Assembly (NCBI RefSeq): GCF_024178165.1
Contig: NZ_JAMZIE010000002.1
Coordinates: 496,001 to 560,000, forward strand
Direction of reading: 5' to 3'
DNA: 64,000 bases
DNA from: Halohasta salina
GTDB lineage: Archaea > Halobacteriota > Halobacteria > Halobacteriales > Haloferacaceae
Part shown: in pieces, positions 22,767 through 31,815 of the stretch
Layout: each line of letters starts with the position of its first letter
How positions within the stretch are numbered: the stretch's first letter is position 1
Position numbers and translations under genes: made by a program
Notes under the pieces: generated by a model
What the model saw: only the letters and a program-made list of their open reading frames with translations
What the model was told of the DNA's origin: nothing
The model's database searches: none

Positions 22767-25067
22767 ATGGTCGACACCTGCCGAGCGACGGTCCGTATCT
22801 CCGGCACCGTGCAGGGTGTCGGATTCCGGCCGTTCGTCTACCGAACCGCGGTCGAGGCGGGCGTGACGGGCCACGTCCGCAACGCGGGTGGGACCGTCGA
22901 GGCCGCCTTCGAGGGCCCCCGCGATGCGGTCGAGGATGTAGTAGCGACCGTCCGAGACGACACCCCGCCGCTGGCGACGGTCGACGCCATGACGGTCGAC
23001 TGGGGTGAGCCGGCCGGTGACGATAGCTTCGAGATCCGCGACTCCGAGGCCGACGCCAGCGGCGGGATCGACGTTCCCGTCCCGCCGGACACGGGGATCT
23101 GTGAGGCGTGTCTCGACGACGTTCGCGATCCGTCCTCGCCGTACCACGACTACTGGGCGACCGCCTGCGTCGACTGTGGCCCGCGGTTTACCGCCGTCCG
23201 GGACGTTCCCTACGATCGAACCCGGACGTCGATGGCCGACTTCCCCCTGTGTGATGACTGTCGGGAGCGCTACGAGACGCCGACGGACCGACGCTACCAC
23301 GCCCAGACGACCGCCTGTCCGGACTGCGGGCCGACCCTCCAGTATGAGGTCGACGGCTCCCCCGTAACGACTGGCAACGACGTGCTCCGGCGGGCTGGCG
23401 ACGCGCTATCCGCCGGAAATATCATCGCGGTCAAAGGGATCGGCGGGTTCCATCTCGTCTGTGACGCGACTGACCCGGCGGTCGTCGACGCGCTCCGGGA
23501 GCGCACGGGACGGCCCGCCAAACCGTTCGCCTGTATGGTCCCATCGCTCGACAGCCTCAGTGGGTTCGCCGCGGTCGACGAGGCTGAGGCCGACGCACTC
23601 GGCGACATTCGCCGGCCGATCGTCCTGGTCGACAAAGCCGCCGAGACACCGTGGCTTGAGGCGGTCGCCCCGGGACTCGACACCCTCGGCGTGATGTTGC
23701 CGTACGCCGGCCTCCACCATCTCCTGTTCGACCACGTCTCCGGCCCGCTCGTGATGACGAGTGCGAACCGCCCGGGCGAACCGATGTGTACGACCGCCGA
23801 CGCGGTGTGGGCGCGACTCGACGGAGTAGTCGACGGCGTGCTCACTCACGACCGCGAGATCGTCGCCCGGTGTGACGACAGCGTCGTCCGCGTCGTCGAC
23901 GGCGACCGACGGTTCGTCCGTCGCTCCCGTGGCTGGACGCCGACGACCCTCCCGAACCCCGCGGGGGACAGCGAGACAGCGCCCGTGGTGGCGCTGGGCC
24001 CAGAGCGGGACGCCACGGTCGCCGTCGCGACGGGCGAGGGGGTCGTCGTCTCCCAGCACCTCGGCGATATCGACGGCCCCGAGGCGCTGTCGTTTCACCG
24101 CGAGGCGGTCGACCACTTGTGTCGACTGACCGACATCGAACCCGAGGTCGTAGCCTGCGACCAGCATCCCGAGTTCCTCACGACCGCCGAGGCCGACAGC
24201 TACGCCGCCGAGGGGACAGAGGGCCCGGTCGCCGTCCAGCACCACCACGCACACGCCGCCGGGTTGTGTGCCGAACACGGCATAGAGCGGGCCATCGTCG
24301 TGACGGCCGACGGAACCGGCTACGGGCCGGACGGAACGGTGTGGGGTGGCGAGGTCCTCGACGTCCAGTACGCCGACTTCGAGCGTGTCGGCGGACTGGG
24401 ACCGTTCCCACTGCCGGGCGGACGGGCGGCCGTCGAATACCCGGCCCGCGTGCTCGCCGGTCTGCTTGCAGACCCCATCGTCGACGACCGACTCGTCGAG
24501 ACCGGGGCCGTCGACTCGCGGGCGGAGGCGACGGTCGTCCGTCAGCAGGCCGAAACCGGGGTCAACGCGCCGACAACCACGAGTGCGGGGCGGGTGCTCG
24601 ACGCGGTGAGCGCGCTGGTCGGTGCCTGCGACAGGCGGACCTACGAGGGCGAACCCGCCCAGCGGCTCGAAGCCCTTGCCACCAACGGCACGGTCCAGCC
24701 GATAGACATCCAGTACCGCTCTACTAACGGCCGTCGCGTTTTGGACACACAGTCCCTCGTTTCGGCTCTCGCCGACATGCTGACTCGCCAGTCGGCGGCC
24801 GACGTGGCGGCGACGGCCCAAGCCGCCGTGGCGCGCGGGCTCGGGACGCTCGCGGTCGCGGCTGCGAGGAGACGCGATGTGGGGACGATCGGGTTCACCG
24901 GTGGCGTCGCCTACAACGACGCCATCAATCGACACCTCCGAGCGGTCGTCGAGGGTGCGGGTCTCACGTTGCTCACACCGAATGCCGTCCCGCCCGGCGA
25001 CGGGGGGATCGCCTACGGACAGGCCATCGTCGCCACCTCGCGCTCGGTCGACCGACATAACGAGTAG
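22767..25067 (+). CDS. hypF: Carbamoyltransferase HypF
   Basis: This 766-residue enzyme transfers the carbamoyl group of carbamoyl phosphate to HypE. The domains are in standard order: acylphosphatase-like (1-90, VQGVGFRPFVYR), two zinc fingers (about 110-190, CEACLDDVRDP, CVDCGPRF, CDDCRERYE, CPDCGP), YrdC-like (about 200-390, KGIGGFHLVCDA) and Kae1/HypF_C (about 400-760, HHHAHAAGLCAEHGI and the ADGTGYGPDG nucleotide loop). It is the last gene of the hydrogenase operon; about 130 nt of unassigned sequence separate it from a convergent gene. Confidence 0.95.
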   Translation: MVDTCRATVRISGTVQGVGFRPFVYRTAVEAGVTGHVRNAGGTVEAAFEGPRDAVEDVVATVRDDTPPLATVDAMTVDWGEPAGDDSFEIRDSEADASGGIDVPVPPDTGICEACLDDVRDPSSPYHDYWATACVDCGPRFTAVRDVPYDRTRTSMADFPLCDDCRERYETPTDRRYHAQTTACPDCGPTLQYEVDGSPVTTGNDVLRRAGDALSAGNIIAVKGIGGFHLVCDATDPAVVDALRERTGRPAKPFACMVPSLDSLSGFAAVDEAEADALGDIRRPIVLVDKAAETPWLEAVAPGLDTLGVMLPYAGLHHLLFDHVSGPLVMTSANRPGEPMCTTADAVWARLDGVVDGVLTHDREIVARCDDSVVRVVDGDRRFVRRSRGWTPTTLPNPAGDSETAPVVALGPERDATVAVATGEGVVVSQHLGDIDGPEALSFHREAVDHLCRLTDIEPEVVACDQHPEFLTTAEADSYAAEGTEGPVAVQHHHAHAAGLCAEHGIERAIVVTADGTGYGPDGTVWGGEVLDVQYADFERVGGLGPFPLPGGRAAVEYPARVLAGLLADPIVDDRLVETGAVDSRAEATVVRQQAETGVNAPTTTSAGRVLDAVSALVGACDRRTYEGEPAQRLEALATNGTVQPIDIQYRSTNGRRVLDTQSLVSALADMLTRQSAADVAATAQAAVARGLGTLAVAAARRRDVGTIGFTGGVAYNDAINRHLRAVVEGAGLTLLTPNAVPPGDGGIAYGQAIVATSRSVDRHNE

Positions 25068-25196
25068 TTCCCACGCCGTCAGGCGGGACAGTAGTCGATC
25101 CAGCAGCGAGGCGGCGGTCGGTTCGAGCGGCGGTGAAGGGGCGTGGCCTGTCGACACCGGTCGACCACGGGGGGTGCGAAGCGCAGCCACAGCCGG

Positions 25197-26540
25197 CTAC
25201 CCGACAGCGTCACGCCCGTCTGGCTCGCCTACCGCGGCGACGTAGCCCGTCTTCGTCCCGATGAGTGCCCGTGTCCCGTCCACAGCCGGCCGTGTGAACG
25301 CGCCCGCATGCGAAAACGACCACCGCTCGGTCCCGTCGGGCGCGTACGCCCGGAGCTGCTGGTCACCTTCGTCGCGGCCACCACGGACGATGAGTCCCTG
25401 CCGATTGCCGGCAACGAACCTCGCCTGCCCGGCTACCGGTTGTTTCCACTGCCGTTCCCCTGTCGTCACATCGACGGCATGGACACCGTCGTTCCTGCTG
25501 ACCACATAGACCAGCCCGTCTCCGATCATCGGCGCGTCTCGCGTCTCGCCGTCCGTCGAGTACCGCCAGCGTTCGGTCCCGTCACTGGGGTCGACGCCGA
25601 ACAGCCAGCCGCCGTACTCCGTGATACACACCGTCGCTCCCGACACGACAGCACCGGTCGGAACGAACGGTTCGTCGACGGGTACCGAGAATCGCCAGCG
25701 TTCGGTTCCATCGGCCGCAGCCACCGCGACGACCGGGTAATTTCCGTGCTCGTTCGTCCGTTCGGCTACCAGATACAGGGTGTCGTCGAACACGCGGGGC
25801 CCGTCGGTCGCCGGGCGCATGGCTTTCTGCCACCGCTTGGCCCCATCACTGACCGCATAGGCGGTCGTTCGACGGCTACCTTCCACGGCATACAGCGTTT
25901 CGCCGTCCACGGTGGCGGCGGTCGTGTCGCCGGCCTCGATAGCCCAGCGTTGGTCGCCATCGCCCGTGTGCACGGCAGACAGTTCCTCACCCTGGAGCCC
26001 GAACTCGTCGTCCGAGGTGCCGAGGTAGGCCGTCCCGTCGCGAACCGCCAAGAGGTGTCGGAAGCGGTCGCGTGACCGCGTCGACCACATCTCGGCGCCG
26101 TCATCGAGACGGACGAGCCGCTGGTCGATGCCGTGTGTGCCGGCGTTCCACCCAACGACGACGAAGACGCCGTCGCTGACGATCGGCGACGACGCGACGC
26201 CCGCCGACGCCTCGTAGCGCCACTGCTCGCTGCCAGTATCGGCACTGAGCGCGTAGACGTTCTCGCTTCTCTCCGGCCGGACGTGTTTCCTCTGGCTGGT
26301 CGCGTTCCCGTTTTCCCCGCCACCAACGTAGACGATGCCGTCTCGAAGAGTTGGCCGATGGCGAACGGAGCCGCCCGTCCGGTACGTCCAGTCGACAGCA
26401 TCGCCGCTCGGTGCCGCACCCTCGGCGTCCGTTCTACGACCGGACGACTCACCGAGGATCCCGGTGCCGCCTCCACTCACACAGCCAGCACTGCTGACCG
26501 TTGCTGCAGAAACGGTAGCCAGCAGTTCCCGACGTTTCAC
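25197..26540 (-). CDS. PQQ-like beta-propeller lipoprotein
   Basis: This 447-residue exported protein begins (GTG) VKRRELLATVSAATVSSAGC, a Tat-type signal with lipobox, then a Gly-rich linker and repeated propeller blades with the motifs VYALSADTGSEQWRYE, ERWRFSVPV, DGTERWRYST and TGERQWKQP. These are PQQ/BamB-like repeats. No PQQ-dehydrogenase catalytic residues are evident, so it is more likely a binding or scaffold protein on the cell surface. The start at the GTG complementary to 26538-26540 is chosen because it places the signal at the N terminus. It is convergent with hypF and appears unrelated to the hydrogenase. Confidence 0.75.
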   Translation of the reverse strand: MKRRELLATVSAATVSSAGCVSGGGTGILGESSGRRTDAEGAAPSGDAVDWTYRTGGSVRHRPTLRDGIVYVGGGENGNATSQRKHVRPERSENVYALSADTGSEQWRYEASAGVASSPIVSDGVFVVVGWNAGTHGIDQRLVRLDDGAEMWSTRSRDRFRHLLAVRDGTAYLGTSDDEFGLQGEELSAVHTGDGDQRWAIEAGDTTAATVDGETLYAVEGSRRTTAYAVSDGAKRWQKAMRPATDGPRVFDDTLYLVAERTNEHGNYPVVAVAAADGTERWRFSVPVDEPFVPTGAVVSGATVCITEYGGWLFGVDPSDGTERWRYSTDGETRDAPMIGDGLVYVVSRNDGVHAVDVTTGERQWKQPVAGQARFVAGNRQGLIVRGGRDEGDQQLRAYAPDGTERWSFSHAGAFTRPAVDGTRALIGTKTGYVAAVGEPDGRDAVG

Positions 26541-26802
26541 ACCGGATGGCTTTCCTCGACAACAATGGGTCTGTCGGAGACACAAAGGACCGTTTTACGT
26601 TCTGCAAAACCACTGCCGTACCAGCGATCGGTGGCTCCGTCTCGATCAGGCCGTCACCGACCAGCTATTTGACAACCCGATTCGCCACACGGCCCATGAA
26701 TGCCAACCAAATTCATCAAAAACACCTCGAAAAGAGAGGCGTGATCGGAGAACGACCTATTGTTTTTATATTATCTGAGTGCTACCGTCGGAACGTTATA
26801 GA

Positions 26803-28287
26803 ATGGATCGGAGTCAACTCGGCGAACTAACTATCGAACAGTTTCACGCTCGTCTCCGGACCGACGAACTCACCGTCGACGCCGTCGTCCGGGCGTATCT
26901 CGATCGCATTCAGGCGCTCGACCGATCCGGTCCGGCGCTCAATGCCGTCGTGACCACCAACGACGAAGCAATGGGCCGGGCCCGTCGACTCGATGCCGCC
27001 CTCGCCGACGAGGGGTTCGTCGGCCCGCTTCATGGGGTGCCGGTGTTGGTCAAAGATCAGGCGATGACCGCCGGGCTCCGAACGACCTTCGGCTCGGCGG
27101 CGTTCGCCGACTACGTGCCCGACACCAGTGCGACGATCGTCGACCGACTCGAATCGGCCGGGGCGGTGATCCTCGGCAAGACGAACCTGCCGGATTTCGC
27201 CGCCGGCTTCGTCGGCTACTCCTCGGCTGGCGGCCAGACACGCAATCCGTACGACCGATCGCGGGACTCCGGGGGGTCGAGCGCGGGCACCGGTGCCGGG
27301 ATCGCGGCGAACCTCGGGCTGGTCGGCATCGGGGAGGATACCGGTGGGTCGATCCGCGTGCCAGCGTCGTTCTGCAACCTCTTCGGCCTGCGGGTGACGA
27401 CGGGGCTCATCAGTCGGGCCGGGATGTCCCCGCTCGTCGCCGAACAGGACACCCCCGGCCCGATGTGTCGGACGGTCGACGATCTGGCCCGTGTGCTCGA
27501 CGTGATCGTCGGTTTCGATCCCGCCGACGAGGCGACTGCGGTCCACAGCGAGTGGACTGCCGACGGCTCGTTCGTCGACGCCGTCGACGGGGCGAGCCTC
27601 GATGGCGCACGGATCGGCGTGTTGCGCGAGGCGTTCGGCGACAGCGATGAGACGCGGGTGACGGCCGTGAACGAGACCGTTGAGTCGGCGCTTGTCGAGA
27701 TCGAGGCGGCCGGCGCGACGCTGGTCGACCCCGTTGAGATCGACGGGCTCGAACAGTTCATCGACGACACCTCGCTGTACGGGCTCGTGGCGAAACGCGA
27801 TCTCAACGCGTTCTTCAACGAGCTCTCCGACCCGCCGGTCGACGCCTTCGAGGACATCTACGAACAGGGGGCCTACCACGAGGCACTCGAACACGTCCAG
27901 ACCATTGCCGATGCGCCCGCCGATCCAACTGGCGACCGGGAATACTGGTGGCGGCTGGCCCGACAGGCGGCGTTCAGACGGCGCATCGAGTACACGCTGG
28001 TCGACCACGATCTCGACGCGCTGGCGTTTCCCGACGTGCAGGTCGTCCCACCGGTCGCCGACGACTACCACACCGGCGAGATCACGCGTGCGGACGTACC
28101 GACCAACACGTTCATCGCCTCCCAGTCGGGCTGTCCGGCGATCTCGATGCCCGCCGGCTTCACCGACGAGGGGCTGCCGGTCGGGATCGAACTGCTCGGC
28201 GCGCCACTCGCGGACCGTCGACTAGTCGAACTCGCGGCGGCCTACGAGAGCGCCACCGAGCCACGTCGATCGCCCGCCCTCGAATGA
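26803..28287 (+). CDS. Amidase (amidase-signature family)
   Basis: This 494-residue hydrolase has the Ser-cisSer-Lys triad readable as K84 (VLVKDQAMT), S159 (GGSSAGTGAG) and S183 (DTGGSIRVPASF). The spacings of 75 and 24 residues match characterised amidase-signature enzymes. A flexible lid region and the C-terminal QSGCPAISMPAGF are also typical. It should hydrolyse an amide to acid plus ammonia; the substrate is unknown. The ATG at 26803 lies about 30 nt after a TATA box (TTTTTATATTATC, about 26762-26774). It overlaps the RidA gene (ATGA), and an ABC importer operon lies convergently downstream. Confidence 0.85.
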   Translation: MDRSQLGELTIEQFHARLRTDELTVDAVVRAYLDRIQALDRSGPALNAVVTTNDEAMGRARRLDAALADEGFVGPLHGVPVLVKDQAMTAGLRTTFGSAAFADYVPDTSATIVDRLESAGAVILGKTNLPDFAAGFVGYSSAGGQTRNPYDRSRDSGGSSAGTGAGIAANLGLVGIGEDTGGSIRVPASFCNLFGLRVTTGLISRAGMSPLVAEQDTPGPMCRTVDDLARVLDVIVGFDPADEATAVHSEWTADGSFVDAVDGASLDGARIGVLREAFGDSDETRVTAVNETVESALVEIEAAGATLVDPVEIDGLEQFIDDTSLYGLVAKRDLNAFFNELSDPPVDAFEDIYEQGAYHEALEHVQTIADAPADPTGDREYWWRLARQAAFRRRIEYTLVDHDLDALAFPDVQVVPPVADDYHTGEITRADVPTNTFIASQSGCPAISMPAGFTDEGLPVGIELLGAPLADRRLVELAAAYESATEPRRSPALE

Positions 28288-28661
28288 ACGAACTCCACAG
28301 TCCCGACGTCTACGACGATCCGGCCCCGTATTCGCAGGGGATCGTCCACGGCGAGACGATATTTCTCGCCGGGCAGGTCCCGGACGACGATACCGGCGCG
28401 ATCGTCGGCGACGACATCGAGACACAGACGCGACCGGCGATCAGTAATATCGAGGCGCTACTGGAGGCGGCCGGCTCGTCGCTCGACCGGATCGTCTCTG
28501 TGACGGCCTATCTCACGGATCGCGACGATCTCGACGGCTTCAATCGGGAGTACGCGGAACTGCTTGCCGATCCCAAACCGGCACGCGCGACCGTCGTCGT
28601 CGAGGAGTTGGTGGTCGACGCCCGGCTGGAGCTACAGGTTACCGCTGTCAAAAACGGGTAA
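28284..28661 (+). CDS. RidA/YjgF family protein
   Basis: This 125-residue single-domain protein shows PAPYSQGIVHGETIFLAGQ, the N..ALLEAAGSSLDRIVSVTAYL segment and a late RATVVVEELV, with the catalytic-pocket Arg of RidA retained in PARATV. RidA proteins hydrolyse reactive enamine/imine intermediates formed by amino-acid metabolism. Its start overlaps the amidase stop (ATGA), so the two are translationally coupled, which suggests that the amidase pathway also generates an imine or a related deamination product. Confidence 0.85.
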   Translation: MNELHSPDVYDDPAPYSQGIVHGETIFLAGQVPDDDTGAIVGDDIETQTRPAISNIEALLEAAGSSLDRIVSVTAYLTDRDDLDGFNREYAELLADPKPARATVVVEELVVDARLELQVTAVKNG

Positions 28662-28674
28662 ACGAGGAGCCCGA

Positions 28675-29430
28675 TCAGGCCTGTCGCCACGCGAAGGCGC
28701 GGTTCTGGACCGGGTTCAACACGGCGTACTCGATGACGAGCACCACGCCGACGAACAACACGGCGTAGGCCAGCACTTCGGCGATGTTGCCCTGGAGGAA
28801 CCAAAACCGGACCCGCGAGCCGACACCGTTGCTGATGCCGAAGACCTCGGCGATCACCGCCACCTTCCAGGTCATCCCGAAGAGGTTGCGGAGCGACGAG
28901 AAGATGTACGACATGAGGTGCGGAACGTAGATCTGCCGCCAGATCTCGACCCGGCTAGCCTCGAAGGCGTCGGCCATCTCGACGAGCCCCGGGTCGACCT
29001 CCTGGAGCCCTTGCCAGATCGTCACCAGCGCGAACGGCGTGTAGGCGAAGGTGACCGCGACCACGACCGCGAGGCTGTTGAAGCCGAGAATCACCATCAC
29101 GACGAGGATCACCACGACGTCCGGCGGCGTCATCCACACCGGCAGCCACGCTTCGAAGGCCTTGGCAACGCCGTCGTTGGTTTTCATCGCGATCCCGATG
29201 ACGAGTGCGATCCCCAACGCGAGGGCGGTCGACGCCAGCACGCGGCCGAAGGTTACCCAGAGGTGGTAGAGCGCCGACCGGTTGTCGATATCGCCCTCGA
29301 AGACGAACTCGACGATCAGGCCGCCGACGGCGACTGGCGAGGGAAACATCCGGCCGTTGTAGAGCGACAACAGCCACCACCCTGCCACGAAGGCGACAAG
29401 CGAGACGGCGATGCGAGGGGCTCGGTTCAT
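28675..29430 (-). CDS. ABC transporter permease (SsuC/TauC-like)
   Basis: This 251-residue inner-membrane permease has about six helices and the EAA-loop signature (VEMADAFEASRVEIWRQIYVPHL) of nitrate/sulfonate/taurine-type importers. It is the last gene of a five-gene minus-strand cluster: gamma-glutamyltransferase, permease, binding protein, ATPase, permease. Its start overlaps the ATPase stop by 4 nt. The importer has two different permeases and probably forms a heterodimeric channel. The substrate cannot be read from the sequence. Confidence 0.85.
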   Translation of the reverse strand: MNRAPRIAVSLVAFVAGWWLLSLYNGRMFPSPVAVGGLIVEFVFEGDIDNRSALYHLWVTFGRVLASTALALGIALVIGIAMKTNDGVAKAFEAWLPVWMTPPDVVVILVVMVILGFNSLAVVVAVTFAYTPFALVTIWQGLQEVDPGLVEMADAFEASRVEIWRQIYVPHLMSYIFSSLRNLFGMTWKVAVIAEVFGISNGVGSRVRFWFLQGNIAEVLAYAVLFVGVVLVIEYAVLNPVQNRAFAWRQA

Positions 29431-30335
29431 GACTCGTCGGGGCCGGTATCGAGATGGGCGAAGAACTGCTCCATCATCGTAGATTCGGTTTCGATCAGTG
29501 CCTCGTCGCCGATGGTACGTGGTCGCGGCGCGTCGACGCTGACCTGATCGAACAGTTGGCCGTTGTCGTCGAGGATCAGGATCGAATCCGAGAGGAAGAC
29601 CGCCTCGCTGCTGTTGTGCGTGACGAAGATGATGGTCTTGCCCGTCTCCTTCCAGATTTCGAGTAAGTCCGCTCGGAGTTCCTTGGCGGTGAACTCATCG
29701 AGGCTGCTGAACGGTTCGTCCATGAACAGGATCTCGGGGTCGACCGCCAGCGCGCGGGCGATGCCGACACGCTGTCGCATCCCGCCCGAGAGCTGCTGGG
29801 GGTAGCTGTCGATCTTGTCTTCGAGCCCGACGAGTTCGAGATAGCGGTAGATCCGTCCCGACTGGTCTTCAGGGGGGACCCCCTGGGCCCGGAGGGCGAA
29901 CCGCACGTTTTCGCCGATGGTGAGCCAATCGAGCAGCCGCGGCTCCTGAAAGACGTAGCTGTAGAAGAACTCCCCCGGCTCGACGATCTCGCCGTCCCGT
30001 CGAATCTCGCCTTCGTCCGGCGGAATCAGCCCGGAGATGACGTTGAGCAGCGTCGACTTCCCGCAGCCCGAGGGGCCCATAATCGAGGTGAAACTCCCTT
30101 CGGTGATCTCGAAATCGAGGCCCTCGAAGACGGTAAACGACTCCTCGCCGTTGGCGAAGGACTTCTTCAGGTTCGAAAACGCGATCACCGAGGCCTGGCC
30201 GTCGGCGGAGTGGCTATCGCTGCTGGCGGGAGCAGTTGGTTCGCCGTCGCCGGAGTGGCTCTCGTCGACTGGCGGTCCGGTCGTGGTGTCGTCGGATTGG
30301 CTCATCTGTGTCGTGCTGGCGGTGGTATCGGCCAT
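29427..30335 (-). CDS. ABC transporter ATPase (SsuB/TauB-like)
   Basis: This 302-residue ATPase has a low-complexity N-terminal extension of about 50 residues and then Walker A GPSGCGKST, a Q-loop in YVFQEPRLLDW, the signature LSGGMRQRVGIARAL and Walker B ILFMDEPFSSLDE. It energises the adjacent two-permease importer. The ATG complementary to 30333-30335 is preferred; a slightly longer version (from 30347) or a shorter one (from about 30305) cannot be excluded. The stop overlaps the permease start. Confidence 0.85.
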   Translation of the reverse strand: MADTTASTTQMSQSDDTTTGPPVDESHSGDGEPTAPASSDSHSADGQASVIAFSNLKKSFANGEESFTVFEGLDFEITEGSFTSIMGPSGCGKSTLLNVISGLIPPDEGEIRRDGEIVEPGEFFYSYVFQEPRLLDWLTIGENVRFALRAQGVPPEDQSGRIYRYLELVGLEDKIDSYPQQLSGGMRQRVGIARALAVDPEILFMDEPFSSLDEFTAKELRADLLEIWKETGKTIIFVTHNSSEAVFLSDSILILDDNGQLFDQVSVDAPRPRTIGDEALIETESTMMEQFFAHLDTGPDES

Positions 30336-30399
30336 CGTCAGCCCCAATCAGTCGCTCGGTACCCGTTGAGACGGCGGTCGACCTCGTCGCGTGAAGCGA

Positions 30400-31437
30400 T
30401 CATGCATCGGCCTCCGCTCGGAGATCGTCGATCGAAATAACGTGGTCCTCACGCGGCGGGACCTCCTCGATCGAGCCGAGATCCGCCATCGCTTCGACGA
30501 GTCGCCACTGGGAGTCGATCAGGTCGTCTGTGTACTCGTCGATCGGGAGGTGGAGCCCGCCGGACTCGGCGAGCTCGATTACCGCATCCTGATCGCCTTC
30601 GCCGACACCGGCGAGCTGGCCGTACTCGGAGACGACCGCTTCGGCGTTGTTCTCGATGTGTTGTTGGGCCGTTCCCCAGCCTTCGACCAACGCGAGGGCG
30701 GTGTCGTAGTTCTCCTCGAGCCAGCTTCGTTGAGCACACCACGGCGTGATTAGCGGCGGGTAGCCGGTCTCGGCCTCCCACTCCTCCCAGGCGTTGTAGA
30801 CGGGCCGAACGTCGTCGGAGTTGGCGAGACCACGCACCGTCTGGCCCGTGAACTGCAGCATCGCATCGACCTCGTCCTGCTCGACCATCAGATCGTACAG
30901 CGTGGCCGGATCGGACTCGACACTCTCGTTTTCCTCGCGGATGTCGAAGCCGTATTGCTCCCAGATCATCGCTTGGGTGTAGGTGCCGGTCCCGGTCGAC
31001 CAGCCGGGATGACCGAACCGAATCCCCTGGAGGTCTTCGACGGTCTCGATATCGGAGTCAGTGGGGACGAAAATCGAGTTGATCTGGGTGATACACGGGC
31101 CGAACTGCACCAGCTCTTCGCCCTCTTGGGTGTACTGTGCGAGGTTGTTGTATTCGAGCAGTCCGACGTCGTTGCCGCCGGACGGCAACGCGTTGACGAA
31201 CCGGCCGTAGGCCGCTACCTCGGGGGCGAATTCGAGTCCCTCGTCGGCCCAAAACCCCTCGTCGGTCCCCGAGAGGAAATGCATGATGTTGAGGTTCCCC
31301 TCCGGCGTGAGCAGTTCGATCGACTCCCCCGACTCGCCGCCGCCACCCATACACCCTGCCAGTCCGACCGATGCGGCAGCACTGATGCCGGCGGCAGATT
31401 TCACAAACGAACGTCTACTGAAACTGCGTTTTCCCAT
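30400..31437 (-). CDS. ABC transporter substrate-binding lipoprotein (NMT1/TauA-like)
   Basis: This 345-residue protein begins MGKRSFSRRSFVKSAAGISA with a twin arginine and the lipobox VGLAGC, so it is exported and lipid-anchored. The mature part is an NMT1/TauA-type periplasmic-binding fold: IELLTPEGNLNIMHFLSGTDEGFWADEGL, then a VGLLEYNN substrate-loop region and NSIFVPTDSDIETVEDLQG. Its substrate is probably a small nitrogen- or sulfur-containing organic molecule by family. The start is chosen at the signal peptide. A TATA-like sequence (AAACTATAAC read on this strand, about 31473-31464) is well placed for a leaderless transcript. Confidence 0.85.
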   Translation of the reverse strand: MGKRSFSRRSFVKSAAGISAAASVGLAGCMGGGGESGESIELLTPEGNLNIMHFLSGTDEGFWADEGLEFAPEVAAYGRFVNALPSGGNDVGLLEYNNLAQYTQEGEELVQFGPCITQINSIFVPTDSDIETVEDLQGIRFGHPGWSTGTGTYTQAMIWEQYGFDIREENESVESDPATLYDLMVEQDEVDAMLQFTGQTVRGLANSDDVRPVYNAWEEWEAETGYPPLITPWCAQRSWLEENYDTALALVEGWGTAQQHIENNAEAVVSEYGQLAGVGEGDQDAVIELAESGGLHLPIDEYTDDLIDSQWRLVEAMADLGSIEEVPPREDHVISIDDLRAEADA

Positions 31438-31815
31438 TACAATCAGGTCGATACACCACGCATAGTTATAGTTTTGGTCGGATTCAATCACAATATACTG
31501 TACAAGAGCCAAGGTAGACTGTATACTGTTTGTATGTCCTAATATTCGAAACGATTCGGCGGTTACCCATCGACGAGTCGGCTCTCGGTTCGGATTCTGG
31601 CTCGGAGGGCCACAGTTCTGCCGGAACAAACATTCCAAGTCGAGCGATTGCAGAATAAAGTGCCGGATCGACCGAAGCGGGTGCGGACATGCTGGCGATC
31701 GACCGGACGGATGCGGACGCGTCGGCGGTCGACCGGTCGGTCGACCTGTCGACGGCGGCATCGCTGGCAGCATCGGTGACGAACGGCGGTCGGAGGACAG
31801 TAGAACGGAGAGCGG
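31438..31815. other. Intergenic region between binding protein and second permease
   Basis: These 378 nt hold a TATA-like promoter for the binding protein gene near 31470 and AT-rich sequence around 31480-31540. The segment 31560-31800 reads protein-like for short stretches on the minus strand but shows no consistent gene. I see no RNA gene or mobile-element end. Confidence 0.4.

Noticed and set aside
31560-31800. Protein-like stretch on the minus strand between two ABC genes
   Set aside because: It has no start signal or family match and is dominated by Asp/Ser/Ala repeats from GTCGAC-rich DNA.
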